Shown in pieces: positions 18,806-31,247 of a DNA stretch of 62,120 nt (its first letter is position 1; every line of letters begins with the position of its first letter). The DNA is from Ignavibacteria bacterium RIFCSPLOWO2_12_FULL_56_21. GTDB taxonomy: Bacteria > Bacteroidota > Ignavibacteria > UBA10030. The notes under the pieces are model-generated. The model searched no databases. It worked only from the letters and a program-made list of their open reading frames with translations, and had not been told where the DNA came from. Where the stretch lies: the NCBI GenBank assembly GCA_001802945.1, contig MHAK01000106.1:1-62120 (forward strand). Reading direction: 5' to 3'. The translations under genes and the position numbers were made by a program.

Positions 18806-19249
18806 TTACTTCGACTTTTGCTTTGGGTGCACGGACGATTCCTTCGATTTTACAGCGACCGCCGCTTTTTCTTTCGGAGCGGCTGCTTTCCGCTGCTGCA
18901 CGGCAATCGACCGTTGTCCAACGATAATCGTTACGTGGTTCGAACGTTTTCGTATGCGGAAAGCGCGACCCATAGGCGCAGGCATGACTCGCTTCATGGA
19001 AGCACCGCCATTCACATAGGCCTCTTTGACATACAACGTCGCCGTGTCCACGCGTCCTGCTTCGTCCTTATTCTGGAAATTCGCGATCGCCGACCGCAGC
19101 ACCTTCACCGCCGTCTTGGCAGCGTGCTTAGGGGCAAAGTGAAGGATCGTCAGTGCATCCTCGACGGCTTTCCCGCGGATGAGGTCAACGACAAGCCTCA
19201 TCTTCCGGGGCGACGTACTGATATAGCGATTGAGTGCGCGGGCTTCCAT
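18806..19249 (-). CDS. rplV: 50S ribosomal protein L22 with basic C-terminal tail
   Basis: L22 lines the peptide exit tunnel. The core ([20 protein letters not shown] and the tunnel hairpin [20 protein letters not shown]) is canonical. The protein is 147 aa against a usual 110-120, with a Lys/Ala/Ser-rich tail of about 30 residues after the last conserved strand (HVTIIVGQ). 23 nt downstream of it is rpsS on the upstream side. Confidence 0.96.
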   Translation of the reverse strand: MEARALNRYISTSPRKMRLVVDLIRGKAVEDALTILHFAPKHAAKTAVKVLRSAIANFQNKDEAGRVDTATLYVKEAYVNGGASMKRVMPAPMGRAFRIRKRSNHVTIIVGQRSIAVQQRKAAAPKEKAAVAVKSKESSVHPKQKSK

Positions 19250-19272
19250 GAGTACTCCTCGTCTCTGCGTGC

Positions 19273-19563
19273 TTATGCGGGCGTGGGCGTTGGCTTTTCG
19301 CTCTTGATGCCGGGGTGCGCCCGGAATATCCTCGTCGGTGCGAATTCACCCAGCTTGTGGCCGACCATCGCTTCGTGCACGTACACCGGTATGAATTTGT
19401 TGCCGTTGTGTACGGCGAACGTGTGTCCGACAAATTCCGGGATAATCGTACACGAACGAGCCCAGGTCTTAACGACCTTTTTCTGGTTTGCCTTATTCAG
19501 GCTTTCGACCTTTTGCGCAAGTTTCTGGTCGACGAATGGACCTTTTTTTATCGATCTGCTCAT
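19273..19563 (-). CDS. rpsS: 30S ribosomal protein S19
   Basis: S19 (96 aa) lies in the 30S head beside S13. Starts [20 protein letters not shown]; the conserved [20 protein letters not shown] and [11 protein letters not shown] segments are intact. 6 nt after rplB. Confidence 0.97.
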   Translation of the reverse strand: MSRSIKKGPFVDQKLAQKVESLNKANQKKVVKTWARSCTIIPEFVGHTFAVHNGNKFIPVYVHEAMVGHKLGEFAPTRIFRAHPGIKSEKPTPTPA

Positions 19564-19569
19564 ATGCGA

Positions 19570-20403
19570 TTACTTCCGGCGCTTCACGATGTACTTGTTG
19601 GATGGATGCTTTTTCTTGCGGGTCTTCAGACCCTTTGCGTACTGACCCCACGGCGACACGGGGTGCTGATATCCGCCGCCAGATTTCGACCGCCCTTCAC
19701 CGCCGCCGTTCGGATGATCGACGGGATTCATTGCCATACCGCGCGTTTGCGGACGAATTCCAAGCCATCTCGAACGCCCAGCCTTGCCGACACTGATGTT
19801 CTCGTGATCGGCGTTCCCCACGATCCCTACGGTTGCGTAGCAGTCGCCGAATACTTTGCGTGTCTCGCCCGAAGGAAGCCGGAGAGTGACGAACGGATCC
19901 TCCTTGGCCATCAACTGCAAAGAATTCCCCGCGCTCCGTCCCATCTGACCGCCTTTTCCCGGTTTCAGCTCGACGTTGTGCACGAATGTGCCGACGGGGA
20001 CGTTTTTGAGCGGCATCGCATTCCCCGTGACAATCTCTACAGCGTCGCCGGCTTCAATTGTCGAACCGATTTTCAGACCGTCTGCCGCCAGGATGTAACG
20101 CTTCTCTCCATCAGGATACGTCACCAACGCAATGCGGCATGACCGGTTGGGATCGTATTCCACGTGCGTAACCTTGCCCGAAATCCCCCGCTTGTCACGC
20201 TTGAAATCGATCACGCGATACTGCCGCTTGTGACCCCCGCCGCGGTGCCGTGAAGTGATCCGGCCCGTGTTGTTCCTGCCGCCCGACTTTGTCAGAGGAG
20301 AAAGCAACGTTTTTTCCGGCGTGGTTCTCGTGACCTCTTCAAACGTGGAGATCGAGTAGAACCTGGTGGCCGGAGTCATCGGACGCAATTTGCGAATCGC
20401 CAT
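19570..20403 (-). CDS. rplB: 50S ribosomal protein L2
   Basis: L2 (277 aa) is needed for subunit association and the peptidyl-transferase centre. It has the OB-fold half ([20 protein letters not shown]), the SH3-like half, and the conserved C-terminal loop [18 protein letters not shown], which contains the functionally important His. Normal length. Confidence 0.98.
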   Translation of the reverse strand: MAIRKLRPMTPATRFYSISTFEEVTRTTPEKTLLSPLTKSGGRNNTGRITSRHRGGGHKRQYRVIDFKRDKRGISGKVTHVEYDPNRSCRIALVTYPDGEKRYILAADGLKIGSTIEAGDAVEIVTGNAMPLKNVPVGTFVHNVELKPGKGGQMGRSAGNSLQLMAKEDPFVTLRLPSGETRKVFGDCYATVGIVGNADHENISVGKAGRSRWLGIRPQTRGMAMNPVDHPNGGGEGRSKSGGGYQHPVSPWGQYAKGLKTRKKKHPSNKYIVKRRK

Positions 20404-20418
20404 GGCAGTCCGCCTTCG

Positions 20419-20712
20419 TTACGTAGTAGTAGTGAACAAATCGATCTTGTCGCCGTCTTTGAGCGTCACGAGAGCTTTCTTCCACGTCCGTGTGCGGCCG
20501 TCAAACCTGCCCCGACGGGTCAGCTGAACTTTGGATTTTCCGTGCACGCGCATTGTCCGGACGGATGTCACTTTGACATTGAACCGTTTTTCCACCGCTT
20601 TGCCAATCTCTATCTTGTTTGCCAGCGTGGGGACCTCAAAGGCGTACTGCCGTTGATCCTGCATCGCCGTTATTTTTTCGGTCAAGATTGGCCGAATGAT
20701 CAAGTCCGCCAT
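20419..20712 (-). CDS. rplW: 50S ribosomal protein L23
   Basis: L23 (97 aa) is the trigger-factor and SRP docking protein at the tunnel exit. Conserved IRPILTEKITAMQDQRQYAF and KVTSVRTMRVHGKSKVQLTR are present. 9 nt from rplD and 15 nt from rplB. Confidence 0.96.
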   Translation of the reverse strand: MADLIIRPILTEKITAMQDQRQYAFEVPTLANKIEIGKAVEKRFNVKVTSVRTMRVHGKSKVQLTRRGRFDGRTRTWKKALVTLKDGDKIDLFTTTT

Positions 20713-20721
20713 AACGTTTCC

Positions 20722-21351
20722 TCAGTTCTTCAGGGATTGCTGAAGCACGTCCACCGCACTCTTTTGAATCAGCAACACCTGGTTGTTCAGGATGTCGTAC
20801 GTCGACGCTTTGTCTGCGGCGTTCACCGCCAATGTCGGGATGTTGCGGCCGGACTTGTACAACATGCCGTCCGCGGCCTTCGTCAACAACAGCGTCTTTT
20901 TCTTTCCGAGCGACAGCGCTTTGAGTATCTGCACCACCTGACGCGTCTTCGGCGCATCTACCTGGAAATCTTCGACGACCACAATGGCCCCATCTTTGGC
21001 CTTGTATGCCAGAGCCGATTTTCTCGCCAGCTTCCGCACCTTAGCAGGCAGCTTGACGACGTAATCATGCGGCTTGGGACCGAAGATCGATCCTCCACCC
21101 ACCCACAACGGTGAACGCGTGGTTCCGGCGCGGGCTCGACCGGTCTTCTTTTGTTTGAACGGTTTGCGGCCGCCGCCGCTCACTTCGTTCCGGGGCTTTA
21201 CCTTGTGTGTGCCCTGGCGCTGGTTGGCCATGGTGCTGCGGACCATCATGTAGATGGCGTGATCGTTCGGCACGATCTCAAAGATGGCCGGATCGAGGGT
21301 GACCTTCTCGCCGCTCGTCGTGCCGTCCGTCTTATATACGTCTAATTGCAT
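20722..21351 (-). CDS. rplD: 50S ribosomal protein L4
   Basis: L4 (209 aa) reaches into the exit tunnel and in E. coli regulates the S10 operon. The extended loop (RQGTHKVKPRNEVSGGGRKP then KKTGRARAGTTRSPLWVGGG) and the globular Rossmann-like part are present. 20 nt after rplC. Confidence 0.97.
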   Translation of the reverse strand: MQLDVYKTDGTTSGEKVTLDPAIFEIVPNDHAIYMMVRSTMANQRQGTHKVKPRNEVSGGGRKPFKQKKTGRARAGTTRSPLWVGGGSIFGPKPHDYVVKLPAKVRKLARKSALAYKAKDGAIVVVEDFQVDAPKTRQVVQILKALSLGKKKTLLLTKAADGMLYKSGRNIPTLAVNAADKASTYDILNNQVLLIQKSAVDVLQQSLKN

Positions 21352-21371
21352 TGCTGCCGCCTTTGTCAGAA

Positions 21372-21998
21372 TCAGTTGGCTTTGACGATCTCAACGTAGC
21401 CGTTGATGGCTCCGGGGATCGAGCCTTTGATGATCAGAATGTTGGATTCCGGAATGACCTTGAGCACCTGGAGGTTCTTCACGGTCACGTTGTCGAATCC
21501 CATGCGACCCGCCATCCGCATTCCCTTGAAGACGCGCGACGGGAAAGAACTCGATCCAATCGAGCCGGGGGCGCGAACGCGATCGGATTGTCCGTGCGTG
21601 GTCATTCCAACGCCGCCGAAATGATGCCGTTTGACTACGCCCTGGAAACCGCGTCCCTTGGAGCGACCCCGGACGTCGACAACGTCTCCCTGGGAGAAGA
21701 TGTCGACCCGGACTTCAGCCCCGAGTTCGCTCGGCAGACCGTTGGCCGGCCGGAATTCGCGAACAAGGCGAAGCGCCTTCGTTTTGGCATGTCCGAATTG
21801 GCCTTTCATCGGTTTTGAAACAAGCCGTTCAGGCTTTTCGTCAAACCCGAGCTGAACGGCGTCATACCCGTCCCGCTCCTTTGTCCTGACCTGGAGAACG
21901 TAGCACGGCCCTGCTTCAATGATCGTGCAGGGAATCGCTTCCCCGCTTTCATTGAAGATGCTCGTCATGCCCAGTTTTTTGCCCAGAATGCCGCTCAC
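21372..21998 (-). CDS. rplC: 50S ribosomal protein L3
   Basis: L3 (208 aa) is an early assembly protein whose loop approaches the peptidyl-transferase centre. It contains [20 protein letters not shown] and the conserved loop [20 protein letters not shown], including the Gln that is methylated in E. coli. A 112-nt spacer without a gene separates it from rpsJ upstream. Confidence 0.97.
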   Translation of the reverse strand: MSGILGKKLGMTSIFNESGEAIPCTIIEAGPCYVLQVRTKERDGYDAVQLGFDEKPERLVSKPMKGQFGHAKTKALRLVREFRPANGLPSELGAEVRVDIFSQGDVVDVRGRSKGRGFQGVVKRHHFGGVGMTTHGQSDRVRAPGSIGSSSFPSRVFKGMRMAGRMGFDNVTVKNLQVLKVIPESNILIIKGSIPGAINGYVEIVKAN

Positions 21999-22110
21999 GG
22001 ATAGACTCCTTTATTTCCCATCGCAACAAACGTCGACAGGATCCCACACGAATCGATTGCACAATCGGGCTCGTGCCTGCACCCGAAGCACGCCCAGTTC
22101 GCAGATCGCG

Positions 22111-22419
22111 CTAAACCTTGATCTCAACGTCCACGCCGGCCGGAAGCTCGAGCTTCATGAGTGAATCGACCGTCTTGCTCGTGGAGTTGAGAATGTCGAT
22201 CAGCCTTTTGTGCGACCGGGTCTCAAACTGTTCGCGCGATTTCTTGTCGACATGCGGCGACCTGTTGACCGTATACACGCTCCTTTTTGTCGGCAGCGGG
22301 ATCGGACCGGAGACGATCGCTCCGGTCGACTTCACGGTCTTGATGATCTTTTCCGCGGACTTGTCGATCAAGTTGTGATCGAACGATTTCAGTTTAATGC
22401 GGATCTTCTGACCTGCCAC
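22111..22419 (-). CDS. rpsJ: 30S ribosomal protein S10
   Basis: S10 (102 aa), also the NusE antitermination partner of NusB. Matches the family along its length: [58 protein letters not shown]. First gene of the S10 segment, 66 nt after tuf. Confidence 0.98.
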   Translation of the reverse strand: MAGQKIRIKLKSFDHNLIDKSAEKIIKTVKSTGAIVSGPIPLPTKRSVYTVNRSPHVDKKSREQFETRSHKRLIDILNSTSKTVDSLMKLELPAGVDVEIKV

Positions 22420-22442
22420 GGTGTACCTCGTTTACGTGCAGA

Positions 22443-22474
22443 GGTCCCGCCGTCCTGTGCAGGACAACGGGACC
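22443..22474 (-). terminator. Hairpin in the tuf-rpsJ spacer
   Basis: The 66-nt spacer holds an interrupted palindrome: a 7-bp arm GGTCCCG (22443-22449) pairs with 22468-22474, and an inner GTCCT (22452-22456) pairs with 22461-22465. No T-run follows, so partial attenuation or an RNA-processing site is more likely than full termination. Confidence 0.35.
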
Positions 22475-22485
22475 CACTGCGATGA

Positions 22486-23697
<1,212 letters not shown>

Positions 23698-23743
23698 GAG
23701 GAATTCTCCTTAAGATGATCCGTTCTGCATAGGGGATGAAACA

Positions 23744-25846
23744 TCAGGCGCCTACGGCTTCCTTGCCCTTCACCTTCTCAATGATCTGTTCCGAAATGCT
23801 CTTGGGGACATGCTCGTAATGTGAGAACTGCATCGTATAGAGAGCTCGTCCCTGCGTCATCGACCGCATGGCTGTCGCGTAGCCGAACATCTCGGACAGC
23901 GGCACATGGGCCTTGACCACCTGTGCGTCCTTCCGGGGCGTCATGCCTTCAATCTTCCCCCGGCGCGAATTCAAGTCTCCCATGACATCACCGAGATATT
24001 CCTCGGGGGTGACGACCTCGACGGCCATGATCGGCTCCAACAGGACCGGACCCGCTTTACGGGCGCCTTCTTTGAATCCTATCGAACCCGCGATCTTGAA
24101 CGCCATTTCCGACGAGTCTACCGCGTGGAATGACCCGTCAAACAAACGCACTTTTACGTCCTCCATAGGGTACCCCGCAAGGACGCCGTTCCGCATCGCT
24201 TCAATAATGCCCTGCTCCGTCGGTTTAATGTACTCGCGTGGGACGACGCCGCCGACAATATCGTTCTCGAAAATGAATCCCTTCCCTTTTTCGTTCGGCT
24301 CGATCTCCAGCCACACATGGCCAAATTGTCCCCGGCCCCCCGACTGGCGGATGAATTTACCTTCCGCCTGAACCTTTTTGGTGATCGTTTCCTTGTAAGC
24401 GACCTGGGGCTTTCCGACGTTCGCTTCAACCTTGAATTCACGCTTCATCCTGTCGATGATGATCTCCAGGTGAAGCTCGCCCATGCCGCTGATGATTGTT
24501 TGACCTGTTTCTTCATTTGAGGAGACCCGAAAGGTCGGGTCTTCTTCCGCGAGGCGCTGCAACGCCTCGCCCATTTTTTCCTGGTCGACCTTCGTCTTGG
24601 GTTCGATGGCCACATCGATGACCGGAGCCGGAAATTCCATCCGTTCAAGAATGATCGGGTCCGATTCATCGGTCAGCGTGTCGCCCGTTCGCGTACTTTT
24701 CAGACCGATCGCTGCAACGATGTCGCCCGTGTATGCCTCGGTGACTTCTTCCCGATGATTCGCATGCATGCGGAGAATACGCGCGATACGTTCCGTCTTG
24801 TCCGAAGTCACATTGTACACGTATGATCCGGAATTCAATTTCCCCGAATACACCCGGAAATACGTGAGCCGCCCGACAAACGGGTCGCTCATGATCTTGA
24901 ACGCAAGCGCCGTAAATTTCTCGTCGTCGTTCATTCTCCGGGCAACGTCATCGCCTCGACGAGGATGGTGACCATGTACGACGCCCTCATTGATGTCGAT
25001 CGGCGAAGGCAGAAAATCGACGACCCCGTCGAGCAACATTTGTACGCCCTTGTTCTTGAAGGACGATCCGCAGAGGACTGGGATGATCGAGACTTTCAGC
25101 GTTGCGTTGCGAAGAACCTTGCGGACCTCGTCCGGAGAGATCACTTTGCCATCCAGGTACTTGACGAGCAACGAATCATCCTCGCTCGCAACCGCTTCGA
25201 GCATCTTGATACGGTATTCATTCGCTTTTGCCTTGAACGACTCGGGGATCTCGATCTCGTCCCACGTCATGCCCTGCGTGTGATCGTGATACATCCGGGC
25301 CTTCATGGTGATCAGATCGATGATGCCGGCAAACATGTCCCCCTCGCCCACCGGCAGGTTAACGGGTACAGCATTCGCCCCGAGCCGGGCTTTCATCATC
25401 TCAACAACCCCGAGAAAATCGGCGCCGGCGCGGTCCATTTTGTTCACGAACGCGATCCGGGGAACTCCGTACTTATCTGCTTGACGCCACACGGTTTCGG
25501 ACTGCGGTTCGACACCGCCGACCGAACAGAACAAAGCAACGGCGCCGTCGAGCACACGCAGCGAGCGTTCGACCTCGATGGTGAAATCCACGTGTCCCGG
25601 AGTGTCAATGATGTTCAGGCGGTTATCCCGCCAGAAACAGGTCGTCGAAGCGCTCGTGATCGTGATCCCGCGTTCCTTTTCCTGCTCCATCCAGTCCATG
25701 GTGGCCGCGCCGTCATGGACCTCACCGAGGCGATGCAACCGCCCCGTATAGAAGAGGATGCGTTCCGTCGTTGTGGTCTTCCCGGCATCGATGTGGGCCA
25801 TGATGCCGAAATTTCGGGTCTTTTCGAGTGTGTACTCTCTGGGCAT
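23744..25846 (-). CDS. fusA: Elongation factor G
   Basis: EF-G (700 aa from the chosen start) catalyses ribosomal translocation. Motifs: [14 protein letters not shown] (G1), RGITITSA (switch I), DTPGHVDFT (G3) and [10 protein letters not shown] (G4), followed by domains II-V ([34 protein letters not shown]). The ATG at 25844-25846 ([12 protein letters not shown]) matches the family start. An in-frame ATG ten codons earlier has only a run of G residues as a possible ribosome site and cannot be fully excluded. Confidence 0.97.
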   Translation of the reverse strand: MPREYTLEKTRNFGIMAHIDAGKTTTTERILFYTGRLHRLGEVHDGAATMDWMEQEKERGITITSASTTCFWRDNRLNIIDTPGHVDFTIEVERSLRVLDGAVALFCSVGGVEPQSETVWRQADKYGVPRIAFVNKMDRAGADFLGVVEMMKARLGANAVPVNLPVGEGDMFAGIIDLITMKARMYHDHTQGMTWDEIEIPESFKAKANEYRIKMLEAVASEDDSLLVKYLDGKVISPDEVRKVLRNATLKVSIIPVLCGSSFKNKGVQMLLDGVVDFLPSPIDINEGVVHGHHPRRGDDVARRMNDDEKFTALAFKIMSDPFVGRLTYFRVYSGKLNSGSYVYNVTSDKTERIARILRMHANHREEVTEAYTGDIVAAIGLKSTRTGDTLTDESDPIILERMEFPAPVIDVAIEPKTKVDQEKMGEALQRLAEEDPTFRVSSNEETGQTIISGMGELHLEIIIDRMKREFKVEANVGKPQVAYKETITKKVQAEGKFIRQSGGRGQFGHVWLEIEPNEKGKGFIFENDIVGGVVPREYIKPTEQGIIEAMRNGVLAGYPMEDVKVRLFDGSFHAVDSSEMAFKIAGSIGFKEGARKAGPVLLEPIMAVEVVTPEEYLGDVMGDLNSRRGKIEGMTPRKDAQVVKAHVPLSEMFGYATAMRSMTQGRALYTMQFSHYEHVPKSISEQIIEKVKGKEAVGA

Positions 25847-25944
25847 ACGTTTCCGTTGCAACAGGCGCACATCCATCCCCCCGGGGACGGATGGGTCGCC
25901 GCGATCCTCATGACTGTGATGAAATAGACTTCTACGTGTTCCGC

Positions 25945-26412
25945 TTACCAGCGGAAATGTGCAAAAGCTTTGTTTGCTTCAGCCATGCGGTGCACATCGT
26001 CCTTCTTCTTGATGGCTCCGCCTTCCCCCGTCGAAGCAGCGAGGAGTTCGGCTGCAAGCTTCTGCGACATGGACTTCTCCGAGCGTTCTTTGGCGTTGCT
26101 GATCAGCCAGCGGATAGCGAGAGCGGTTCGCCGCTCGGGGCGAACTTCTGTTGGGACCTGATAGGTGGCACCACCGACTCTGCGAGCCCGCACCTCGATG
26201 AGAGGCGAGGCATTATCCACCGCCTTGCGGAATACGTCGACCGGGTTTTTTTCCGTTTTCGACGCGATCGAGGTGAGTGCCTCGTACATAATCCCGCGTG
26301 CGGTATTCTTCTTGCCCTGCTTCAAGAGATTGTTGATGAAGCGAGCGACCAGGAGGTCGTTATATTTCGGGTCCGGTGCGATCCGGCGTCGACTTGATCG
26401 TTTCTTTCTCAT
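25945..26412 (-). CDS. rpsG: 30S ribosomal protein S7
   Basis: S7 (155 aa) nucleates the 30S head and is the str-operon repressor in E. coli. Conserved segments [40 protein letters not shown] and the C-terminal [20 protein letters not shown] are present. 9 nt after rpsL and 98 nt before fusA. Confidence 0.97.
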   Translation of the reverse strand: MRKKRSSRRRIAPDPKYNDLLVARFINNLLKQGKKNTARGIMYEALTSIASKTEKNPVDVFRKAVDNASPLIEVRARRVGGATYQVPTEVRPERRTALAIRWLISNAKERSEKSMSQKLAAELLAASTGEGGAIKKKDDVHRMAEANKAFAHFRW

Positions 26413-26421
26413 ACCTGATGA

Positions 26422-26796
26422 TTACTGCTTCGGCCTTTTGGCACCGTATTTGGAACGGGCCTGTTTGCGGTCCTGCACTCCCTGCGTGTCGAGGGTGCCG
26501 CGAATGATATGGTATCGTACTCCGGGAAGGTCCTTCACACGACCTCCGCGAATGAGCACGATCGAGTGCTCCTGCAGGTTATGGCCTTCGCCCGGGATGT
26601 ACGCTGTCACCTCAATCCCGTTCGTCAACCGAACTCTCGCCACCTTGCGGAGAGCCGAATTCGGTTTTTTCGGCGTGGTCGTATACACACGCGTGCATAC
26701 TCCCCGCTTCTGCGGGCTTCTCTGGAGCGCGGGCGATTTCGACTTCCACGTCGTCTTCGACCGGCTGTTTCGGATCAACTGATTTATCGTCGGCAA
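26422..26796 (-). CDS. rpsL: 30S ribosomal protein S12 (TTG start)
   Basis: S12 (124 aa) controls decoding accuracy. The start codon is TTG (26794-26796) with GAGGAG 9 nt upstream. The streptomycin-relevant lysines are wild type: the Lys in [11 protein letters not shown] (E. coli K43 region) and in [13 protein letters not shown] (K88 region), so no S12-based streptomycin resistance is predicted. First gene after the internal promoter at 26835-26863. Confidence 0.96.
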   Translation of the reverse strand: MPTINQLIRNSRSKTTWKSKSPALQRSPQKRGVCTRVYTTTPKKPNSALRKVARVRLTNGIEVTAYIPGEGHNLQEHSIVLIRGGRVKDLPGVRYHIIRGTLDTQGVQDRKQARSKYGAKRPKQ

Positions 26797-26834
26797 CGAA
26801 AGAAACTCCTCGACAACTTCTAGTGAAGTCTTTA

Positions 26835-26863
26835 AAGGTACAGATTTTTCACGCTATTGTCAA
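26835..26863 (-). promoter_or_regulatory. Promoter between rpoC and rpsL (str/S10 promoter)
   Basis: On the minus strand a consensus -35 TTGACA (26858-26863) and a -10-like TACCTT (26835-26840) are spaced by 17 bp, with the rpsL start about 33 nt beyond the expected start site. It would let the ribosomal block be transcribed separately from rpoBC. No terminator hairpin is visible between rpoC and this site, so read-through is also likely. Confidence 0.55.
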
Positions 26864-26883
26864 CAATTTCCGGCCTCATGCAA

Positions 26884-29800
26884 CTATACGGCGACCTTCG
26901 TCTTTTTCCGAACCTTCTTCACCGCTCCCTCTTCTCCTCCAGCAGTCGCATCATCCGATTCGTCTTCAACGGATTCCGGTTCAACGTCCGGAACGACCGA
27001 CGAAGCAGCCACGATGAAGCTGCGGAGCTTCTTCTGACCGGTGCCGGCGGGGATCAGATGACCCATAATGACATTCTCCTTCAACCCAAGCAGCGGATCT
27101 ACCTTGCCCTCGATCGCGGCATCCGTCAAAACCTTTGTCGTTTCTTGGAACGACGCTGCCGAGAACCAGCTGTCCGTTGTCAACGAAGCCTGCGTGATGC
27201 CCAAGAGTATCGGCTCTGACGTTGCGGCGTCCGCTTCCCGCTGCTCGGCTGTCTTTTTGCTCTTCTTCTTCAGATCGACGTTTACTTCGCGAACCTGCTT
27301 CTTCGACACAAGCTGGCCGTTCTTGAACTTCGAGTCGCCTTTACTCTCGATAACGATCTTATCAACGATGCCTTCGTTCTCGTCCTGCAGTCTGGCCTTG
27401 TCGATATGGTCGCCTTCCAGGTACTTCGTATCTCCCGGATCGGCGATCCGGACCTTTTGCATCATCTGGCGGACGATTACTTCGATATGCTTGTCGTTGA
27501 TCTTCACACCCTGCATGCGATACACTTCCTGGATCTCATTCACCAGATATTCCTGCACCGCCGTCGTTCCTTTGATCCGCAGAATATCGTGGGGATCGAT
27601 CGCGCCAGCCGACAACCGTTCGCCCGCACGAATCACATCGCCATCCTGGGCAAGAAGATGTTTGCCCAGCGGGATCATGTACGTCCGCTTGTCTTTCCCA
27701 TCATGACTCGTCACGAATACTTCTCGTGAACCTCGTTTCGGCGCACCAATGGTCACAATGCCGTCGATCTCGCTGACGACCGACGGGTCGGAAGGATGCC
27801 GAGCCTCGAACAGCTCTGTCACCCTGGGCAACCCGCCCGTAATATCACGTGTCTTTCCGATGTCCCGGGGGATCTTCACGAGCACGGAGCCTGCCTTGAT
27901 CTGCTCGCCGTCATCGACGGTCAGGTGGGCACGGGTCGGAATGGGATACGACGCCAGCTTCTCTCCCTTGGAACCTTCGACTACTAACGCCGGAATGAGC
28001 GTCTTGTCGCGACTGTCGATGACCACCTTTTGAATGTGGCCTGTCTGCTCATCGGGTTCTTCACGGTATGTGAAGTTCTCTTTCAGGTCGATATAGCGGA
28101 CCGTACCTGCACGCTCAGAAATGATAACGGCGTTGTACGGATCCCATTCGTAGATGAGTTCGCTGCGCGAGATCCTGGCCCCGTCGCGAACCATCAACGT
28201 AGCGCCGTACGGCACGTCGTACTTCGTCAGGATCCGATTGTCATTGTCGAGGATGTTGATGATGCCGCTGCGTCCCGTGACCGTGGGTTTGGATTCATCC
28301 TCTCCCTTCACCTCGATCGCCTTGATGCCGTCATATTTCACGATCCCGTCGAACTTTGACATGATCTGCGATTGCGACGCAATCAAACTTGCAGTGCCGC
28401 CGGTGTGGAATGTGCGGAGTGTCAGCTGCGTACCGGGTTCGCCGATCGACTGGGCCGCAATGACGCCGACCGCAAGTCCCGGCTCCACAAGCTTGCCCGT
28501 GGTCAGGTCACGGCCGTAACACTTTGCGCAAACGCCCCGGCGGGAATCGCACGTGAGCACTGAACGGATCAACACAGCTTCGATCGACGTTTCCGAAATC
28601 GCCTGCGCCTTGTCTTCATCGATGATCTCTCCCGCTGTTACCAGAACATTGCCGCTGAGCGGGTCCACAACATCCTGAAGCGACGCACGTCCGAGAATTC
28701 GTTCGGCCAACGGTTCTTTGATGTCCTCGCCTTCCTTCAGCGCACCGGTAAGAACGCCGCTGATCGTGCCGCAATCCTGTTCGGCAATGATCGCATCCTG
28801 TGCAACGTCGATCAGACGTCGCGTCAGGTATCCTGCATCTGCCGTTTTCAGAGCGGTATCGGCGAGACCTTTTCGCGCACCGTGTGTAGAAATGAAGTAT
28901 TCCTGAACAGACAACCCTTCACGGAAATTCGCGATGATCGGGTTCTCAATGAGTTCGCCCGTCGCACCGGACATCGATTTCTGAGGCTTCGCCATGAGGC
29001 CGCGCATGCCGGCGAGCTGGCGAACCTGCTCCTTTGAGCCACGGGCGCCGGAATCGACCATCATATAGAGGGAATTGAACCCCTCACGGTCGTGCTGCAG
29101 CGACTCAAACAACTTGTCCGCGATGCGGCTCGTTGCGCGCGTCCAAATGTCGATGACCTTGTTGTATCGTTCACCGTTCGTGATGAAGCCACGATAGTAC
29201 TGCGATTCCACGGATTCGACGTCCTTTGTAGCCTTTGCAATGATCTCCTGCTTTTCTTTCGGTATGATGACGTCGCCGACGGACACCGATAGTCCGCCCT
29301 TCGTCGCATACGTAAATCCGAGCATTTTCAAATTGTCAAGGAAGTGCGCGGTCTCCAGATTGCCGCAACGGCGGAAGACCATGGAGATGATCTGTACAAG
29401 TCTCTTCTTGTTCAGCAATTCATTGATGAAGGGAACGTCCTTCGGAACGATCTGATTGAAGAGTACGCGACCGACGGTGGTTTCAACCAGTTCGCCGGAG
29501 ATCCGGACCTTGATGCGCGCATGAAGAGCGGCAGAACCCTGATCGTAGGCTATGATCGCTTCCTGCGTGCTGGCGAACAGCATCCCTTCTCCTTTTTCTC
29601 CGGATCGGGACTTCGTCAGATAGTAACAACCGAGCACCTGGTCCTGCGTCGGAGTAACGATAGGGGCTCCGCTGGCCGGCGACAAGATGTTGTGGCTCGA
29701 GAGCATCAGCATCCGAGCCTCGAGCTGGGCCTCGTACGAAAGCGGAACGTGCACCGCCATCTGGTCGCCGTCGAAGTCCGCGTTGAACGCCGTGCACACC

Positions 29801-31191
29801 ATCGGATGAATACGAATGGCCTTGCCTTCAACGAGCACCGGCTGGAATGCTTGAATGCCCAGACGATGCAGCGTCGGCGCGCGGTTCAGCAACACCGGGT
29901 GTCCATCAATGATGTGGTCGAGAATATCCCACACCTCGGCCCCCTTCTTGTCGACCATTTTTTTCGCACTCTTTACCGTCTTCACCAACCCTCGCTCAAT
30001 GAGCTTTCGGATGATGTGCGGTTTAAAGAGCTCGACCGCCATGTCCTTGGGCAATCCGCACTCGTGCAGCTTGAGTTCGGGTCCTACGACGATGACAGAA
30101 CGACCAGAATAGTCCACACGCTTGCCAAGCAGATTCTGCCGGAACCGTCCCTGCTTTCCCTTGAGCATGTCGGACAAGGACTTCAGCGCGCGATTGTTGT
30201 CGCTCCGCACCGCATTAATGCGCCTGGAATTGTCGAACAACGAGTCGACGGCCTCCTGCAGCATGCGCTTTTCATTTCTGAGGATGACCTCGGGCGCTTT
30301 GATCTCGATCAGGCGCTTCAACCGGTTGTTCCGAATGATCACACGCCGGTACAGATCGTTGAGGTCAGAAGTGGCGAACCGGCCCCCTTCCAACGGCACA
30401 AGCGGACGCAATTCCGGCGGAATGACTGGGATGACGTCCAGCACCATCCACTCCGGCCTGTTCGGCGCGGTCTCTTCGCTCTTGCGGAAAGCCTCGACGA
30501 CGCGCAACCGCTTCAGCGCATCCGCTTTCTTCTGAACGGAGGTTTCGGTCTTGATCTGCACTCGCAGCTGGGCAGCCAGCTCTTCGATCTTGACGCGGCG
30601 GAGCAGATCCTTGACGGCTTCCCCGCCCATCTTGGCGATGAACTTCTTCGGATCGTCGTCTTCAAGTTCGAAATTGCTTTCGGGCAGCGACGCGAGGATC
30701 TCCAGGTACTGGTCCTCGGAGATGAGGTCCAACTTTTGCAGGCCGGTCGTGCCCGGATTGACGACAGCGTATGACTCGTAGTAAATGATCTTCTCGAGTT
30801 CCTTTGCGCTGACGCCAAGGATCGTTCCGATCTTGCTGGGCATCGAACGGAAATACCAGATGTGAACGACGGGGACGGCCAGGGTGATGTGTCCCATGCG
30901 CTCGCGTCGGACGCTTTTTTGCGTCACTTCTACGCCGCATCGGTCGCACACGATGCCCTTGTACCTGATCCGTTTATATTTTCCGCAATGACACTCCCAG
31001 TCACGAACGGGGCCGAAGATCTTTTCACAGAACAGTCCGTCCTTTTCGGGACGGAACGAACGGTAATTGATCGTCTCCGGCTTGGTCACTTCACCATGCG
31101 AGCGGCCCAGGATCATATCCGGGGACGCAAGGCTGATGGTGATCTTCGAAAAATTCTTGCGAGCTGCAGGATCAGAATGTGAAAACGGCAT
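26884..31191 (-). CDS. rpoC: DNA-directed RNA polymerase subunit beta'
   Basis: The catalytic beta' subunit (1435 aa). The catalytic Mg site [12 protein letters not shown] is intact. The N-terminal zinc ribbon ([20 protein letters not shown]) and the second zinc-binding set ([16 protein letters not shown]) are present, as is the trigger-loop/bridge-helix region ([19 protein letters not shown]). The ATG at 31189-31191 (MPFSHSDP) has GGAGA upstream; a longer reading from 31251 overlaps the rpoB stop and lacks a ribosome site. The C-terminus ends in an acidic then basic tail. 56 nt after rpoB. Confidence 0.97.
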   Translation of the reverse strand: MPFSHSDPAARKNFSKITISLASPDMILGRSHGEVTKPETINYRSFRPEKDGLFCEKIFGPVRDWECHCGKYKRIRYKGIVCDRCGVEVTQKSVRRERMGHITLAVPVVHIWYFRSMPSKIGTILGVSAKELEKIIYYESYAVVNPGTTGLQKLDLISEDQYLEILASLPESNFELEDDDPKKFIAKMGGEAVKDLLRRVKIEELAAQLRVQIKTETSVQKKADALKRLRVVEAFRKSEETAPNRPEWMVLDVIPVIPPELRPLVPLEGGRFATSDLNDLYRRVIIRNNRLKRLIEIKAPEVILRNEKRMLQEAVDSLFDNSRRINAVRSDNNRALKSLSDMLKGKQGRFRQNLLGKRVDYSGRSVIVVGPELKLHECGLPKDMAVELFKPHIIRKLIERGLVKTVKSAKKMVDKKGAEVWDILDHIIDGHPVLLNRAPTLHRLGIQAFQPVLVEGKAIRIHPMVCTAFNADFDGDQMAVHVPLSYEAQLEARMLMLSSHNILSPASGAPIVTPTQDQVLGCYYLTKSRSGEKGEGMLFASTQEAIIAYDQGSAALHARIKVRISGELVETTVGRVLFNQIVPKDVPFINELLNKKRLVQIISMVFRRCGNLETAHFLDNLKMLGFTYATKGGLSVSVGDVIIPKEKQEIIAKATKDVESVESQYYRGFITNGERYNKVIDIWTRATSRIADKLFESLQHDREGFNSLYMMVDSGARGSKEQVRQLAGMRGLMAKPQKSMSGATGELIENPIIANFREGLSVQEYFISTHGARKGLADTALKTADAGYLTRRLIDVAQDAIIAEQDCGTISGVLTGALKEGEDIKEPLAERILGRASLQDVVDPLSGNVLVTAGEIIDEDKAQAISETSIEAVLIRSVLTCDSRRGVCAKCYGRDLTTGKLVEPGLAVGVIAAQSIGEPGTQLTLRTFHTGGTASLIASQSQIMSKFDGIVKYDGIKAIEVKGEDESKPTVTGRSGIINILDNDNRILTKYDVPYGATLMVRDGARISRSELIYEWDPYNAVIISERAGTVRYIDLKENFTYREEPDEQTGHIQKVVIDSRDKTLIPALVVEGSKGEKLASYPIPTRAHLTVDDGEQIKAGSVLVKIPRDIGKTRDITGGLPRVTELFEARHPSDPSVVSEIDGIVTIGAPKRGSREVFVTSHDGKDKRTYMIPLGKHLLAQDGDVIRAGERLSAGAIDPHDILRIKGTTAVQEYLVNEIQEVYRMQGVKINDKHIEVIVRQMMQKVRIADPGDTKYLEGDHIDKARLQDENEGIVDKIVIESKGDSKFKNGQLVSKKQVREVNVDLKKKSKKTAEQREADAATSEPILLGITQASLTTDSWFSAASFQETTKVLTDAAIEGKVDPLLGLKENVIMGHLIPAGTGQKKLRSFIVAASSVVPDVEPESVEDESDDATAGGEEGAVKKVRKKTKVAV

Positions 31192-31247
31192 AGACTGTCT
31201 CCGACTGTCTCGTGTCAGGTCCTCACTATAGCGTTGGCTGTGAAAGG

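Noticed and set aside
29344-30774. Plus-strand open frame of 476 codons opposite rpoC
   Set aside because: Antisense of highly conserved RNA polymerase sequence; long antisense ORFs are expected at this GC content.
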